Origin: Tessaracoccus lapidicaptus
GTDB taxonomy: Bacteria; Actinomycetota; Actinomycetes; Propionibacteriales; Propionibacteriaceae
Direction of reading: 5' to 3'
DNA length: 64,000 nucleotides
Assembly: GCF_001693815.1 (NCBI RefSeq)
Contig: NZ_MBQD01000011.1
Span: 248,001 to 312,000 of the forward strand
In this document: positions 1 through 7,919 of the stretch, in pieces
How positions within the stretch are numbered: the stretch's first letter is position 1
Layout: each line of letters opens with the position of its first letter
Program-made: the position numbers and the translations under genes
The notes under the pieces: model-generated
The model's database searches: none
What the model was told of the DNA's origin: nothing
The model's input: the letters and a program-made list of their open reading frames with translations, nothing else

Positions 1-1064
1 TCGCCGCCACGTGGACCTACTTCTTCGCCCAACCCGGAGACGCGCTGTCGGCCAGCTGGGACAAGATCTCCTCCACCCTCTACGCGATGTACGTCGGCTC
101 GCTGGGCTCGTGGGTGGCCATCACGAACACCACCGCCGAGGCCGCGCCGCTCATCTGCGCCGGCCTCGGCGTCGCCGTCGCCTTCAGGGCGGGCCTGTTC
201 AACATCGGCGCCCAGGGCCAGGCGATGGTCGGCGCGCTCAGCGGAGCGTTCGTCGGGTTCACCGTCACAGGGCTGCCGCTGGCGATCCACCTGCCGCTGG
301 TCATCCTCGTCGGCCTGCTCGCCGGGGCCGTGTGGGGCGCCATCGTCGGGGTGCTCAAGGCCCGCACCGGCGCGCACGAGGTCATCGTGACCATCATGAT
401 GAACTACATCGCCGCCAACCTGCTGGCATTTTTCATGCTGCAGAAGGCCTTCCAGGCTCCCGGACGCGCCGACCCGATCTCGCCGGTGCTGGAGTGGAGC
501 GCCACCATGCCGCGCATCGCCGACACCCGGCTGCATCTCGGCTTCCTGCTCGCCCTCCTGGCCGCCGTCCTCGTGTGGTGGCTGCTGGACCGGACCAAGT
601 TCGGCATCCACCTCAAGGCCGTGGGCCTCAACCCGCACGCGGCGGCGACGGCCGGCGCCAGTGTGTCGACCGTCACCATCCTCACCATGGGCCTGGCCGG
701 CGGGCTCGCCGGGCTGGCCGGGGTCCAGGTGGTGACGGCCCCCGAGCTGCTCACCGGCTTCCCACCGCAGATGACCGGCACCATCATCGGCACCCTGGGC
801 TTCGACGCCATCACCGTCGCGCTCCTCGGCCGCTCGCGGCCCCTGGGGGTCGTCCTGGCCGGCCTGCTGTTCGGCGCCCTCAAGGCGTCCCGCCGCACCA
901 TGGTCACCATGGCCGACACGCCCGACAAGCTGACCGACCTCATCCAGGCGCTGATCGTGCTGTTCGTCGCGGCACCGGCCTTCGTCGCCTGGCTCCTGCC
1001 GTTCCTCCGGGAGCGCAAGGTCAAGCGAGCATCCGTTCCGATCGCGAAGGTGGCTGAAGCGTGA
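1..1064 (+). CDS. Nucleoside-type ABC transporter permease, 5' truncated by window edge
   Basis: Membrane permease of an ABC importer of the BPD_transp_2 type that serves BmpA-like nucleoside-binding lipoproteins. The start lies outside the window; the first full codon is at base 3 and 353 residues are visible, ending in TGA at 1062-1064. The protein is almost entirely hydrophobic helices; a cytoplasmic loop reading AVGLNPHAAATAGA in the second half matches the conserved G-x-NP-x-AA loop of this family. It overlaps the next permease by 4 bp (GTGA). The nucleoside substrate is inferred from cdd and add directly downstream. The ATPase and binding protein should lie upstream of the window. Confidence 0.88.
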   Translation, partial: AATWTYFFAQPGDALSASWDKISSTLYAMYVGSLGSWVAITNTTAEAAPLICAGLGVAVAFRAGLFNIGAQGQAMVGALSGAFVGFTVTGLPLAIHLPLVILVGLLAGAVWGAIVGVLKARTGAHEVIVTIMMNYIAANLLAFFMLQKAFQAPGRADPISPVLEWSATMPRIADTRLHLGFLLALLAAVLVWWLLDRTKFGIHLKAVGLNPHAAATAGASVSTVTILTMGLAGGLAGLAGVQVVTAPELLTGFPPQMTGTIIGTLGFDAITVALLGRSRPLGVVLAGLLFGALKASRRTMVTMADTPDKLTDLIQALIVLFVAAPAFVAWLLPFLRERKVKRASVPIAKVAEA

Positions 1065-2353
1065 GCGTCGACATCGTCCCCACCACGGTCGAGAGGGCTC
1101 GCGTCGAGTCGCCGGAGAGTCGCACCCAGCGCATCTCCACCGGGGTCCTCATCACCGTCATCGGCGTCCTGCTGCTGTGGATGGCGTTCACGGTCGACAA
1201 GTCCGGCCAGATCGCGCTGTCCGACGCATTCGCCGACGTCAAGCTGCCCACCCTGGACGTGCCCGGCACTGCCACGGTCCTGCTCAGCGCGCTGCTGGTG
1301 CTGGGCGCCGGCGTCGGCTTCATCACCGGCCGGCTCAGCGCCCGCCTGCGGTTCGTCGCCGGTGTGGCGGCGGGCGCGGGGGTACTGGTCGGCTTCATCG
1401 TGTGGGCCGCGGCCAGCTCGTCGCTGCCGTTCACGCTGACGAGCCAGCTCAACCTGACGCTCGAGTACGCCACCCCGCTGCTCTTCGGCGTCCTCAGCGG
1501 CGTGCTCGCAGAGCGGGCCGGCGTCGTCAACATCGCCATCGAGGGCATGTTCCTCACCGCGGCGTTCGCCGCCTCGCTCACGTTCTCGATCACGCACTCC
1601 TTCGTCGCCGCGCTGTTCGCGGCCGCGCTGGCCGGCGTGATGATGGCCGGCGTGCTCGCGCTGTTCACGCTGCGGTACCTCGTCGACCACGTCATCATCG
1701 GCGTCGTGATCAACCTGCTGGCCTCGGGCCTCACCGGCTTCATCTACCAGCAGCTGGTCGCGAAGAACCTCGCCGCGTACGGCACCGTGCAGCCCATGCA
1801 GGCGTGGCGCGTCCCCGGGCTGGAGTCGATCCCCTTCCTCGGGCCGATCCTGTTCACGCAGAAGCCGTTGACGTACCTCGGCATCCTGGCGGTGCCACTC
1901 GTCTGGTTCCTGCTGTTCCGCACCACGTGGGGTCTGCGCGTGCGCTCGGTCGGCGAGCACCCCCACGCCGCGGACACCGTCGGCATCAACGTGGTGTGGA
2001 CCAAGGCCTCCGCGGTGCTGTTGGGCGGCCTCTTCGCGGGCCTGGGCGGGGCCTACTTCACCGTCGGGTCCGTCGGCGCCTTCCAGGACAACAACCCCAC
2101 CGCGGGAAACGGCTTCATCGCGCTGGCCGCCGTCATCATGGGCCGCTGGAATCCGGTGCTTGCGGCCCTGATGGCGCTGTTCTTCGGGTTCGCCCGGGCG
2201 CTCGCCCAGACCACCAAGCTGATGCAGCTGCCGATCCCCAGCGACTTCATCGAGATGTTGCCGTACCTCGCGACGATCATCGCGGTCGCCGGTCTGGTCG
2301 GGCGGGTCAGGGCGCCGGCGGCCGACGGCATGCACTTCGTGAAGAGCCACTGA
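1061..2353 (+). CDS. Nucleoside-type ABC transporter permease, second subunit
   Basis: Second membrane permease of the same importer, 430 aa, which would pair with the upstream gene product to form the channel. It has a polar N-terminal 25 residues, then hydrophobic segments throughout; the loop VGEHPHAADTVGIN near residue 300 is the family's conserved cytoplasmic loop. The GTG start at 1061 overlaps the upstream stop by 4 bp, and its own TGA overlaps the cdd ATG by one base, so the genes are probably co-translated. The position before two deaminase genes supports nucleoside uptake, although the ligand cannot be read from the permease itself. Confidence 0.88.
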   Translation: MSVDIVPTTVERARVESPESRTQRISTGVLITVIGVLLLWMAFTVDKSGQIALSDAFADVKLPTLDVPGTATVLLSALLVLGAGVGFITGRLSARLRFVAGVAAGAGVLVGFIVWAAASSSLPFTLTSQLNLTLEYATPLLFGVLSGVLAERAGVVNIAIEGMFLTAAFAASLTFSITHSFVAALFAAALAGVMMAGVLALFTLRYLVDHVIIGVVINLLASGLTGFIYQQLVAKNLAAYGTVQPMQAWRVPGLESIPFLGPILFTQKPLTYLGILAVPLVWFLLFRTTWGLRVRSVGEHPHAADTVGINVVWTKASAVLLGGLFAGLGGAYFTVGSVGAFQDNNPTAGNGFIALAAVIMGRWNPVLAALMALFFGFARALAQTTKLMQLPIPSDFIEMLPYLATIIAVAGLVGRVRAPAADGMHFVKSH

Positions 2354-2748
2354 TGGACGTCGACTGGGCACAGCTGCGCACCTCCGCCGTCGCCATGGCG
2401 GGACGCGCCTACGCGCCGTACTCGCACTACCGCGTCGGAGCCGCCGCCCTGGTCGACGACGGGCGGGTGGTGGCCGGCTGCAACGTCGAGAACGCGGGCT
2501 ACGGCGTGACCCTGTGCGCCGAATGCGGGCTCGTGTCCGACCTCGTCGCCGGGGGAGGGGGACGGCTGGTGGCCTTCACGTGCGTCAACGGGGACGGCGA
2601 CGTGATCACCCCCTGCGGGCGCTGCAGGCAGTTGCTGTTCGAGCACGGGGGCCGCGGGCTGCTCATGGAGACCCCGGCGGGCATCCGCACGCTCGACGAC
2701 ATGCTCCCGCAGGCCTTCGGGCCGGACGACCTCGACTCAGGAACGTGA
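2353..2748 (+). CDS. cdd: Cytidine deaminase
   Basis: Zinc-dependent enzyme that converts cytidine and deoxycytidine to uridine and deoxyuridine in the cytosol. The 131-residue length is that of the short tetrameric bacterial form. Zinc and proton-shuttle residues are present: Cys55-Ala-Glu57 and Pro-Cys88-Gly-Arg-Cys91, with the substrate-binding Asn45-Val-Glu47 before them. ATG at 2353 overlaps the permease stop (TGATG). The gene follows nucleoside permeases and precedes adenosine deaminase, so imported nucleosides can be deaminated at once. The tail after residue 110 is poorly conserved. Confidence 0.95.
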   Translation: MDVDWAQLRTSAVAMAGRAYAPYSHYRVGAAALVDDGRVVAGCNVENAGYGVTLCAECGLVSDLVAGGGGRLVAFTCVNGDGDVITPCGRCRQLLFEHGGRGLLMETPAGIRTLDDMLPQAFGPDDLDSGT

Positions 2749-2750
2749 CC

Positions 2751-3821
2751 ATGCTGACGATCGACGACCTGCGCCTGCTGCCCAAGGTGGCGCTCCACGA
2801 CCACCTCGACGGCGGGCTCCGCCCCGAGACCGTCATCGACCACTGCGGCGCCAACGGGCATTCCCTCCCCAGCACGGACCCCGACGAGCTGCGGCGCTGG
2901 TTCTTCGAGGCCGCCGACTCGGGGTCGCTCGTGCGCTACCTGGAGACGTTCGAGCACACCGTCGCCGCGATGCAGACGCCCGCGCAGCTGAGCCGCGTGG
3001 CGCACGAGTGGGTGCTCGACCAGGCCGCCGACGGCGTCGTCTACGCCGAGGCGCGCTACGCCCCGCGCCAGCATCAGCGCCTCGGGTTGACCCTGGAGGC
3101 CGTCGTGGAGGCCGTGCGTGACGGGTTGGCGTCGGGCATGGCCGAGGCCGCCGCCGCGGGTCAGCCCATCGTCGCCCGCCAGATCCTCACCTCCATGCGC
3201 CACACGGAGCCGTCCACCGACATCGCCGAGCTTGCCCTTCGCTACCGCGACGATTCCGTGTGCGGCTTCGACATCGCCGGTGCGGAGGACGGCTTCCCGC
3301 CGTCGCGGTTCGAGCCCGCCTTCCGCCGGCTCAAGCGCGACAACATGTTCTTCACGATCCACGCGGGCGAGGCCCACGGTCTGCCGTCCATCTGGGAGGC
3401 CGTGCAGGTCTGCGCCGCGTCCCGGCTGGGGCACGGCGTGCGGATCGTCGAGGATATCGAGGTCACCGGCGGTACGGCCCGCCTCGGCCGGCTCGCGGCC
3501 TACGTGCGCGACGCCCGCATCCCTCTCGAGGTCTCGCCCTCGTCGAACCTGCAGACCGGCATCGCCCAGCGGATGGCCGACCACCCCGTCGACCTCCTCC
3601 ACCGCCTCGACTTCACCGTCACTGTCAACTGCGACAACCGGCTGATGAGCGCCACGACGATGTCGCGTGAGTTCGCCCTCCTGGTCGAGACGTTCGGGTG
3701 GACGCTCGACGACGTGGAGCAGGTCACCGTCAACGCGATGCGCGCCGCGTTCCTCCACCACGACGAGCGGGAGCGGATGGTCGCCGACGTGATCAGACCC
3801 GCCTACGCCGCGCTCCGGTGA
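2751..3821 (+). CDS. add: Adenosine deaminase
   Basis: Converts adenosine and deoxyadenosine to inosine and deoxyinosine in purine salvage; 356 aa, TIM-barrel amidohydrolase fold. Metal and catalytic residues are all visible: His16-x-His18, His204-Ala-Gly-Glu-Ala, His228 in GHGVRI and Asp295 in NCDNR. AGGA at 2739-2742 lies 8 bases before ATG 2751, which is why that start was chosen; an in-frame GTG at 2745 overlaps the cdd stop (GTGA) and would add two residues. Third enzyme of the nucleoside operon; its inosine product would feed the purine nucleoside phosphorylase at 13838-14635. Confidence 0.95.
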   Translation: MLTIDDLRLLPKVALHDHLDGGLRPETVIDHCGANGHSLPSTDPDELRRWFFEAADSGSLVRYLETFEHTVAAMQTPAQLSRVAHEWVLDQAADGVVYAEARYAPRQHQRLGLTLEAVVEAVRDGLASGMAEAAAAGQPIVARQILTSMRHTEPSTDIAELALRYRDDSVCGFDIAGAEDGFPPSRFEPAFRRLKRDNMFFTIHAGEAHGLPSIWEAVQVCAASRLGHGVRIVEDIEVTGGTARLGRLAAYVRDARIPLEVSPSSNLQTGIAQRMADHPVDLLHRLDFTVTVNCDNRLMSATTMSREFALLVETFGWTLDDVEQVTVNAMRAAFLHHDERERMVADVIRPAYAALR

Positions 3822-4426
3822 TCCTCGAGCTGCCCGCCGCGGCGCGCCGGGTCAGCCTGCGCTGGCGGGCCGACGACGGCGTCCGCGACCTCGTCGGGCA
3901 CCTGGTGGCCGCCAACGACCAGTGGTACGTCGTGCTGCCCGAGGACCGGCCGGCGGTCTGGGTCCCGAGGGACCGGGCCGAAGCGGTGCGGCAGGTCCCG
4001 GAGCGCACGGTCCTGCCGAGCTCGACCCCGGCGGACCTGGAGCGCGCCGTGGAACGGTCCCGACCTGCGCTCCGGCGGGCACGGATCGGGGGATGGCGGC
4101 TGGCAGACGACTCCGTCCTCGCCCTCGGTGACCCCGGGCCCGCCCCCGACGACGCGCTCGACGCCGTCGATCGGTTCGCCGGGGCGCGGGTGGCCGTCCG
4201 GACCCTGCCCGGCGCCCCCGTCGCGGAGCTGACCGAGCTAGCCGCCGCGCGGACGAGCGTCCGGGTGGTGCTGACGGCCTCGTCCCCGAGCGACCCACTC
4301 GGGGGCGTGCCGCTCTCGCGCGGCTGGGCTCTGGACCTCGCCGCGGAGGACGCGGCGGCGCTGTCGGCGGCGGAGGCCGCCGGGTTCACCGAGCACCATC
4401 GCGCTCTCCTGATGGTGCGCGACTGA
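3818..4426 (+). CDS. Short Rv0428c-like protein with SH3-like head, probably lacking the GNAT catalytic core
   Basis: A 202-residue protein whose GTG start overlaps the add stop by 4 bp. Residues 1-60 look like the small SH3-like beta domain that begins Rv0428c-type GNAT acetyltransferases (RVSLRWR then VGHLVAAN...VWVPRD). The next part (IGGWRL...LALGDPGPAPDDALDAV) resembles the N-terminal GNAT lobe of that family, and the last residues (AAGFTEHHRALLMVRD) resemble its C-terminal strand. The middle, where the acetyl-CoA-binding loop should be, appears missing; family members are near 300 aa. Acetyltransferase activity is therefore doubtful. The family assignment rests on remembered sequence patterns only. 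Confidence 0.5.
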   Translation: MILELPAAARRVSLRWRADDGVRDLVGHLVAANDQWYVVLPEDRPAVWVPRDRAEAVRQVPERTVLPSSTPADLERAVERSRPALRRARIGGWRLADDSVLALGDPGPAPDDALDAVDRFAGARVAVRTLPGAPVAELTELAAARTSVRVVLTASSPSDPLGGVPLSRGWALDLAAEDAAALSAAEAAGFTEHHRALLMVRD

Positions 4427-4472
4427 GCAGGGAACGCTGCAGGTACTCGGCGTCGACCTGGCCACCTCGCCC

Positions 4473-4592
4473 ATGTGGGCCGGGATCGGCGGCCTCGGCC
4501 CCATGGTCCTGACCGGCACGTTCGTCTACCTCTTCGTCATCCTGCGCCGCGCACTCAGCGCCGCGCCCGCTCCGGCTACCGTGGGGGCGTGA
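4473..4592 (+). CDS. Possible 39-aa single-span membrane peptide
   Basis: Small open frame in the gap before the histidine kinase, from ATG 4473 to TGA 4590-4592. It would encode one hydrophobic stretch (MVLTGTFVYLFVILRRA) followed by an Ala/Pro tail and overlaps the kinase GTG by 4 bp, as coupled genes do. Against it: no Shine-Dalgarno sequence precedes the ATG, and the kinase promoter-like hexamer lies inside its 3' end. It may be a remnant of a membrane gene or chance coding in GC-rich DNA. Confidence 0.25.
   Translation: MWAGIGGLGPMVLTGTFVYLFVILRRALSAAPAPATVGA
4577..4591 (+). promoter_or_regulatory. Leaderless promoter of the histidine kinase gene
   Basis: -10-like TACCGT at 4577-4582 is followed by 6 bases and the GTG start at 4589, so transcript and protein probably begin at the same base. 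This choice shortens the longest open frame, which reaches up to 4475. Confidence 0.55.
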
Positions 4593-5776
4593 CCACGACC
4601 ACCGCCCCGCGCTGGTCCGCCGCCTGGTGGCTCCGGCTCGGGCAGGCGGTCCTCTTCGTCGGCCTCCTGGCGCTGGCCACCGGCTTCGCGCTGGCCGACG
4701 GCGTCGACTGGCCGCTGCTGATCGTGGACTCCGCGGTCCTCGTCGTGTTCGTCGGCGGCCTCGCGGCCCACGGGCGGTTGGGTGCCACCGGGCGCGCTGC
4801 CTGGGTCGGGCTGCTGTTCCTGGGCACCGTGTGGCTGATGTGGGCGTCCCCGGACTTCCTGTGGGTGGCGTTCCCCCTGTGGCTGCTGGCCGGGGCCGTG
4901 CTCCCCCTGCTGGCCGCGCTGCTGTTGACGGCCGTGACCCTGGCGGTGATCATCACGGTGCTGAGCATGACGGGCGGCGAGACCGTCGGCGCGGTGCTCG
5001 GCCCGCTGGTCGGGGCGCTCGTGGCCCTCGGCCTGGCGCGGGGCACCCTGCTGTTCGAGCACGAGGCGTCCGAGCACCGTCGCCTCCTCGCGGAGGTGCT
5101 GCGCGTCCAGGACCAGACCGCCCGGCTGCAGCGCGAGGCGGGCGTCCTGGCGGAGCGGCAGCGGCTCGCCCACGACATCCATGACACCCTCGCCCAGGGC
5201 TTCTCCTCGATCCTCCTGCTCGCACGGGCCGCCCAGCGGGAGACCGACCAGGCGGCGGCGGTGCGCCTCCTGGCCCAGATCGAGACCACGGCGGCCGACA
5301 ACCTCGCCGAGTCGCGGCGCGTGGTCCTCGCCCTGGCGCCCGACGAGCCCGGCGCGGGCGGCCTCGCGGCGCCCCTGCGCCGCCTCACCGGCGAGGTGGC
5401 CGACGCACTCGGGGCCCGGTGGCAGGTGACGGTGGACCCCGACCTCCCGCGGCTGGCCACGCCCGTCGAGGTCGCGCTGCTGCGCGGAGTCCAGGGGGCC
5501 CTGTCCAACGTCCGCACGCACTCGCGGGCTGGGCACGTCGCCGTGGAGTTGGCCCGAGCCGGGGACGAGGTCCACCTCGACGTCGTCGACGACGGCGTGG
5601 GATTCGATCCCGCCCGGGCCGTCGTCGCCGGGCCCGACGGCGGCTTCGGCCTGCGTGCGCTGCGCGAGCGGTTCACCGAACTGGGCGGGGGCGTCGACAT
5701 CGAGAGCGAGCCGGGCGCAGGCACGGCCGTGACGCTGCGCCTGCCGCTGGTGCGCGCCGAGGAGCGGGCGCTGTGA
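4589..5776 (+). CDS. NarL-system sensor histidine kinase with membrane-embedded N-terminus
   Basis: Membrane sensor kinase of 395 aa. About five hydrophobic segments fill residues 15-150, a short helix rich in Glu, Arg and Gln follows, and the HisKA_3 dimerisation motif LAHDIHDTLAQGF places the phosphorylated His at 198. The HATPase_c domain closes the protein, with N-box Asn307, the DDGVGF and GGFGLRALRER ATP-lid motifs and a final GTAVTLRLP strand. No extracellular sensor loop is large enough to predict a ligand, so it probably senses through its membrane part. The response regulator gene overlaps by 4 bp and is its obvious partner. Confidence 0.92.
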   Translation: MTTTTAPRWSAAWWLRLGQAVLFVGLLALATGFALADGVDWPLLIVDSAVLVVFVGGLAAHGRLGATGRAAWVGLLFLGTVWLMWASPDFLWVAFPLWLLAGAVLPLLAALLLTAVTLAVIITVLSMTGGETVGAVLGPLVGALVALGLARGTLLFEHEASEHRRLLAEVLRVQDQTARLQREAGVLAERQRLAHDIHDTLAQGFSSILLLARAAQRETDQAAAVRLLAQIETTAADNLAESRRVVLALAPDEPGAGGLAAPLRRLTGEVADALGARWQVTVDPDLPRLATPVEVALLRGVQGALSNVRTHSRAGHVAVELARAGDEVHLDVVDDGVGFDPARAVVAGPDGGFGLRALRERFTELGGGVDIESEPGAGTAVTLRLPLVRAEERAL

Positions 5777-6393
5777 TCCGGGTGCTCATCGTCGACGACC
5801 ACCCCGTGGTGCGGTCAGGGCTCCAGGCGCTGCTCGAGGGCGCACCCGACCTCGCCGTCGTCGGGACCGCGGCCTCCGGGGAGGAGGCGCTGCGGCTGAC
5901 GGGTCAGGTGGACCCGGACGTGGTCCTGTGCGACCTGCGCCTCGGCCCCGGCCTCGACGGCGTCGGGGTGACGACGGCGCTGCGAGCGCACACGGGCGGT
6001 CCCGCCGTGCTGATCCTCACGACCTACGACAACGATTCCGACATCACCCGCGCCGTCCTCGCGGGCGCGGCCGGCTACCTGCTCAAGGACGCCCAGCCGG
6101 CGGAGATCATCGCGGGGATCGCGGACGCCGCCGCCGGACGCCTCGTGCTGTCCACCGAGTTGGAGGGCCGCGTCGTGGAGCGCATGACGCAGGGGGTGCC
6201 GTCGCTCAGCGCCCGCGAGCTGGACGTGCTGCGCCTGGTGGCGGAGGGGGTGACCAATCGCGGCATCGCGAAGCGGCTGTACATCTCGGAGGGCACGGTG
6301 AAGACCCACCTGGTGCACGCGTTCGCGAAGCTCGGCGCGGAGTCCCGCACGGCGGCCGTGGCGGCGGCGAGGCGCCACGGTCTCCTGGAGTGA
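5773..6393 (+). CDS. LuxR/NarL-family response regulator
   Basis: DNA-binding response regulator of 206 aa, partner of the kinase that overlaps it (GTGA). Receiver domain: acidic pair Asp8-Asp9, phospho-acceptor Asp54 in LCDLRLG, Thr83/84 and Lys105. The C-terminal GerE/LuxR helix-turn-helix covers about 144-206 (LSARELDVLRLVAEG, then NRGIAKRLYISEGTVKTHL). The target genes are unknown; no ABC exporter, a frequent partner of such pairs, lies next to it in this window. The stop is 4 bp from the convergent DinB-like gene. Confidence 0.95.
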   Translation: MIRVLIVDDHPVVRSGLQALLEGAPDLAVVGTAASGEEALRLTGQVDPDVVLCDLRLGPGLDGVGVTTALRAHTGGPAVLILTTYDNDSDITRAVLAGAAGYLLKDAQPAEIIAGIADAAAGRLVLSTELEGRVVERMTQGVPSLSARELDVLRLVAEGVTNRGIAKRLYISEGTVKTHLVHAFAKLGAESRTAAVAAARRHGLLE

Positions 6394-6397
6394 CGGC

Positions 6398-6946
6398 TCA
6401 GGCGTCGACGTCTCGGAGGTGGTGCACCCACTCGTGGGCGAAGTAGCGCCCCAGCGACAAGGTGGTGAACTCCGCCCCGTCGCCGCGCCGCCCGACCCAG
6501 CCCCATTGGGGGCCCTCGGGCTCGGCCCAGGCCTTCGCCGCACCCTCGGCACGCTCGGCGATGAGGATCCGGGTGGCATTGGCGTCGGAGAGCCAGTACT
6601 CGTCCTCGACGGCGGCCGCGTCCTGGTCCCAGGAGGGGAAGTCGACCGGCTCGCCACCGCCGTCGAGGATCAGGCCGAGCCGGGTGGTCATCACTTCGGT
6701 GACGTCGGCGATGTGCCGGCCGTACTCGATGACCGACCAGGTGGTGGGCGCGGGGCGGGCCGCGGCGCCGCGGCGTTCCACGGCCTTCTGGAAGCGGGCG
6801 GAGAACTCCCGGATCAGGCCGGGCACCGTCTCGGGCGTGACCGCGGCGGGATCGAACCCGCAGTCGGGGCAGGGGCGCTTGGTGACCCACGTCCAGTCCG
6901 TGTCGTCCGGAACGGTGGGCTGGGGCGGGATCGGCGACTCGCTCAT
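6398..6946 (-). CDS. DinB-superfamily (mycothiol-transferase-like) protein with N-terminal CxxC
   Basis: A 182-residue four-helix-bundle protein of the DinB/MDMPI superfamily, in Actinomycetota often metal-dependent thiol transferases that use mycothiol. Histidines suited to the metal triad appear in EYGRHIADV (near residue 74) and in the C-terminal FAHEWVHHL. Unusual for the family is an N-terminal CPDCGF pair (Cys26, Cys29), which could be a small metal or redox site. ATG 6946 is supported by TAGGCT seven bases upstream. The substrate is unknown. It is transcribed divergently from rnhA. Confidence 0.7.
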   Translation of the reverse strand: MSESPIPPQPTVPDDTDWTWVTKRPCPDCGFDPAAVTPETVPGLIREFSARFQKAVERRGAAARPAPTTWSVIEYGRHIADVTEVMTTRLGLILDGGGEPVDFPSWDQDAAAVEDEYWLSDANATRILIAERAEGAAKAWAEPEGPQWGWVGRRGDGAEFTTLSLGRYFAHEWVHHLRDVDA

Positions 6947-6959
6947 GGCCGCGAGCCTA
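6944..6959 (-). promoter_or_regulatory. Leaderless promoter of the DinB-superfamily gene
   Basis: On the minus strand TAGGCT (complement of 6954-6959) is followed by 7 bases and ATG at 6946. Confidence 0.55.
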
Positions 6960-7023
6960 ACCGATCCTGCCCATGGGACCGGTGCACCCCGTGCTGCGCC
7001 GCTGGGCCACATCAGGATTCCAC

Positions 7024-7039
7024 TACGCTCAGGCCCGTG
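7024..7039 (+). promoter_or_regulatory. Leaderless promoter of rnhA
   Basis: TACGCT at 7024-7029, 7-base spacer, then GTG 7037. Decides the start: the open frame runs upstream to 6419 without other support. Confidence 0.6.
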
Positions 7040-7906
7040 ATCGTTGCCGCCGCGGATGGCTCCGCCCTCTCGAACCCCGGACCCGCCGGCTGGGCCTGGT
7101 ACATCAGCGACGACATCTGGGCGGCCGGCGGGTGGGACCACGGCACCAACAACATGGGCGAACTCATGGCCGTGCTCGACCTCCTGCGTTCGACGGCGCA
7201 CCTGGACGAACCGCTGCGCGTCCTGTGCGACTCGCAGTACGTCATCAACTCGCTGACGAAGTGGCTGCCGGGCTGGAAGCGCAAGGGGTGGAAGAAGGGC
7301 GACGGCAAGCCCGTGATGAACGTCGAGCTCATGAAGGACCTCGACGCGGCGCTGCGCGGCCGGAAGGTCGACTTCGAGTGGGTCAAGGGCCACGCCGGCC
7401 ACGCCATGAACGAGGCCGCCGACGAGCGCGCCCGCGCCGTCGCCACGGCCATCCAGCGCGGCGAGCCCTACGACGCGGGACCCGGGTTCCCGGCCACGCC
7501 CCGGCCGAGCGCCCGGACCGACTTCAGCGTCGGCCAGACCGAACCCGAGCCCGACCTGTTCTCCCTCGACGCCCCCGCCGACCCGCCCCCGGCGGTCCCC
7601 GGGTCCGCCACGCCGCGCATGAAGGCCACACTCAGCACGCTCACGCGAGCCGCCGCGGCGCGCCCGGCTGACGCCCAACTCCATCCGGACTACCAGGGGG
7701 TGACGGCCGACGGGGGCGAGGCGCGCACGCCCGTGTGGCCCGCGGAGCCTGAGCCCACGCTGCTCCGCGTGGACACCCTCGCACCCGGGGTGGGCCTCGT
7801 GCGGTGGTCCGGGGGCGACGTCACCGTCTCGGCGATCTGGGTCGAGGTGCCGGCGGGATGGCGCCTCCGATTCGCCCAGGCGAGCGCACCCGCGGCGCGC
7901 CGATAG
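7037..7906 (+). CDS. rnhA: Ribonuclease HI with long C-terminal extension
   Basis: Endonuclease that cuts the RNA strand of RNA-DNA hybrids. Residues 1-145 form a complete RNase HI domain: catalytic Asp7, Glu42, Asp65 and Asp129, with His119 in VKGHAGH. The protein is 289 aa, about 135 longer than a plain RNase HI. The extra part has an acidic Pro-rich linker (about 165-205) and then a compact region with [15 protein letters not shown] and [19 protein letters not shown], vaguely like a DUF4440/SnoaL-type fold; that resemblance is weak. Start GTG 7037 is fixed by the adjacent -10 hexamer. Its stop lies within the metG promoter. Confidence 0.88.
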   Translation: MIVAAADGSALSNPGPAGWAWYISDDIWAAGGWDHGTNNMGELMAVLDLLRSTAHLDEPLRVLCDSQYVINSLTKWLPGWKRKGWKKGDGKPVMNVELMKDLDAALRGRKVDFEWVKGHAGHAMNEAADERARAVATAIQRGEPYDAGPGFPATPRPSARTDFSVGQTEPEPDLFSLDAPADPPPAVPGSATPRMKATLSTLTRAAAARPADAQLHPDYQGVTADGGEARTPVWPAEPEPTLLRVDTLAPGVGLVRWSGGDVTVSAIWVEVPAGWRLRFAQASAPAARR

Positions 7907-7919
7907 GATGACGCGCATG
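7904..7919 (+). promoter_or_regulatory. Leaderless promoter of metG
   Basis: TAGGAT at 7904-7909, 7-base spacer, ATG 7917. It favours ATG 7917 over the in-frame ATG 7908, which lies inside the hexamer. It overlaps the rnhA stop codon. Confidence 0.65.

Noticed and set aside
404-2371. 655-aa open frame on the minus strand at the left end
   Set aside because: Antisense to the ABC permease genes; composition of Arg, His, Gln and Ala without any domain.
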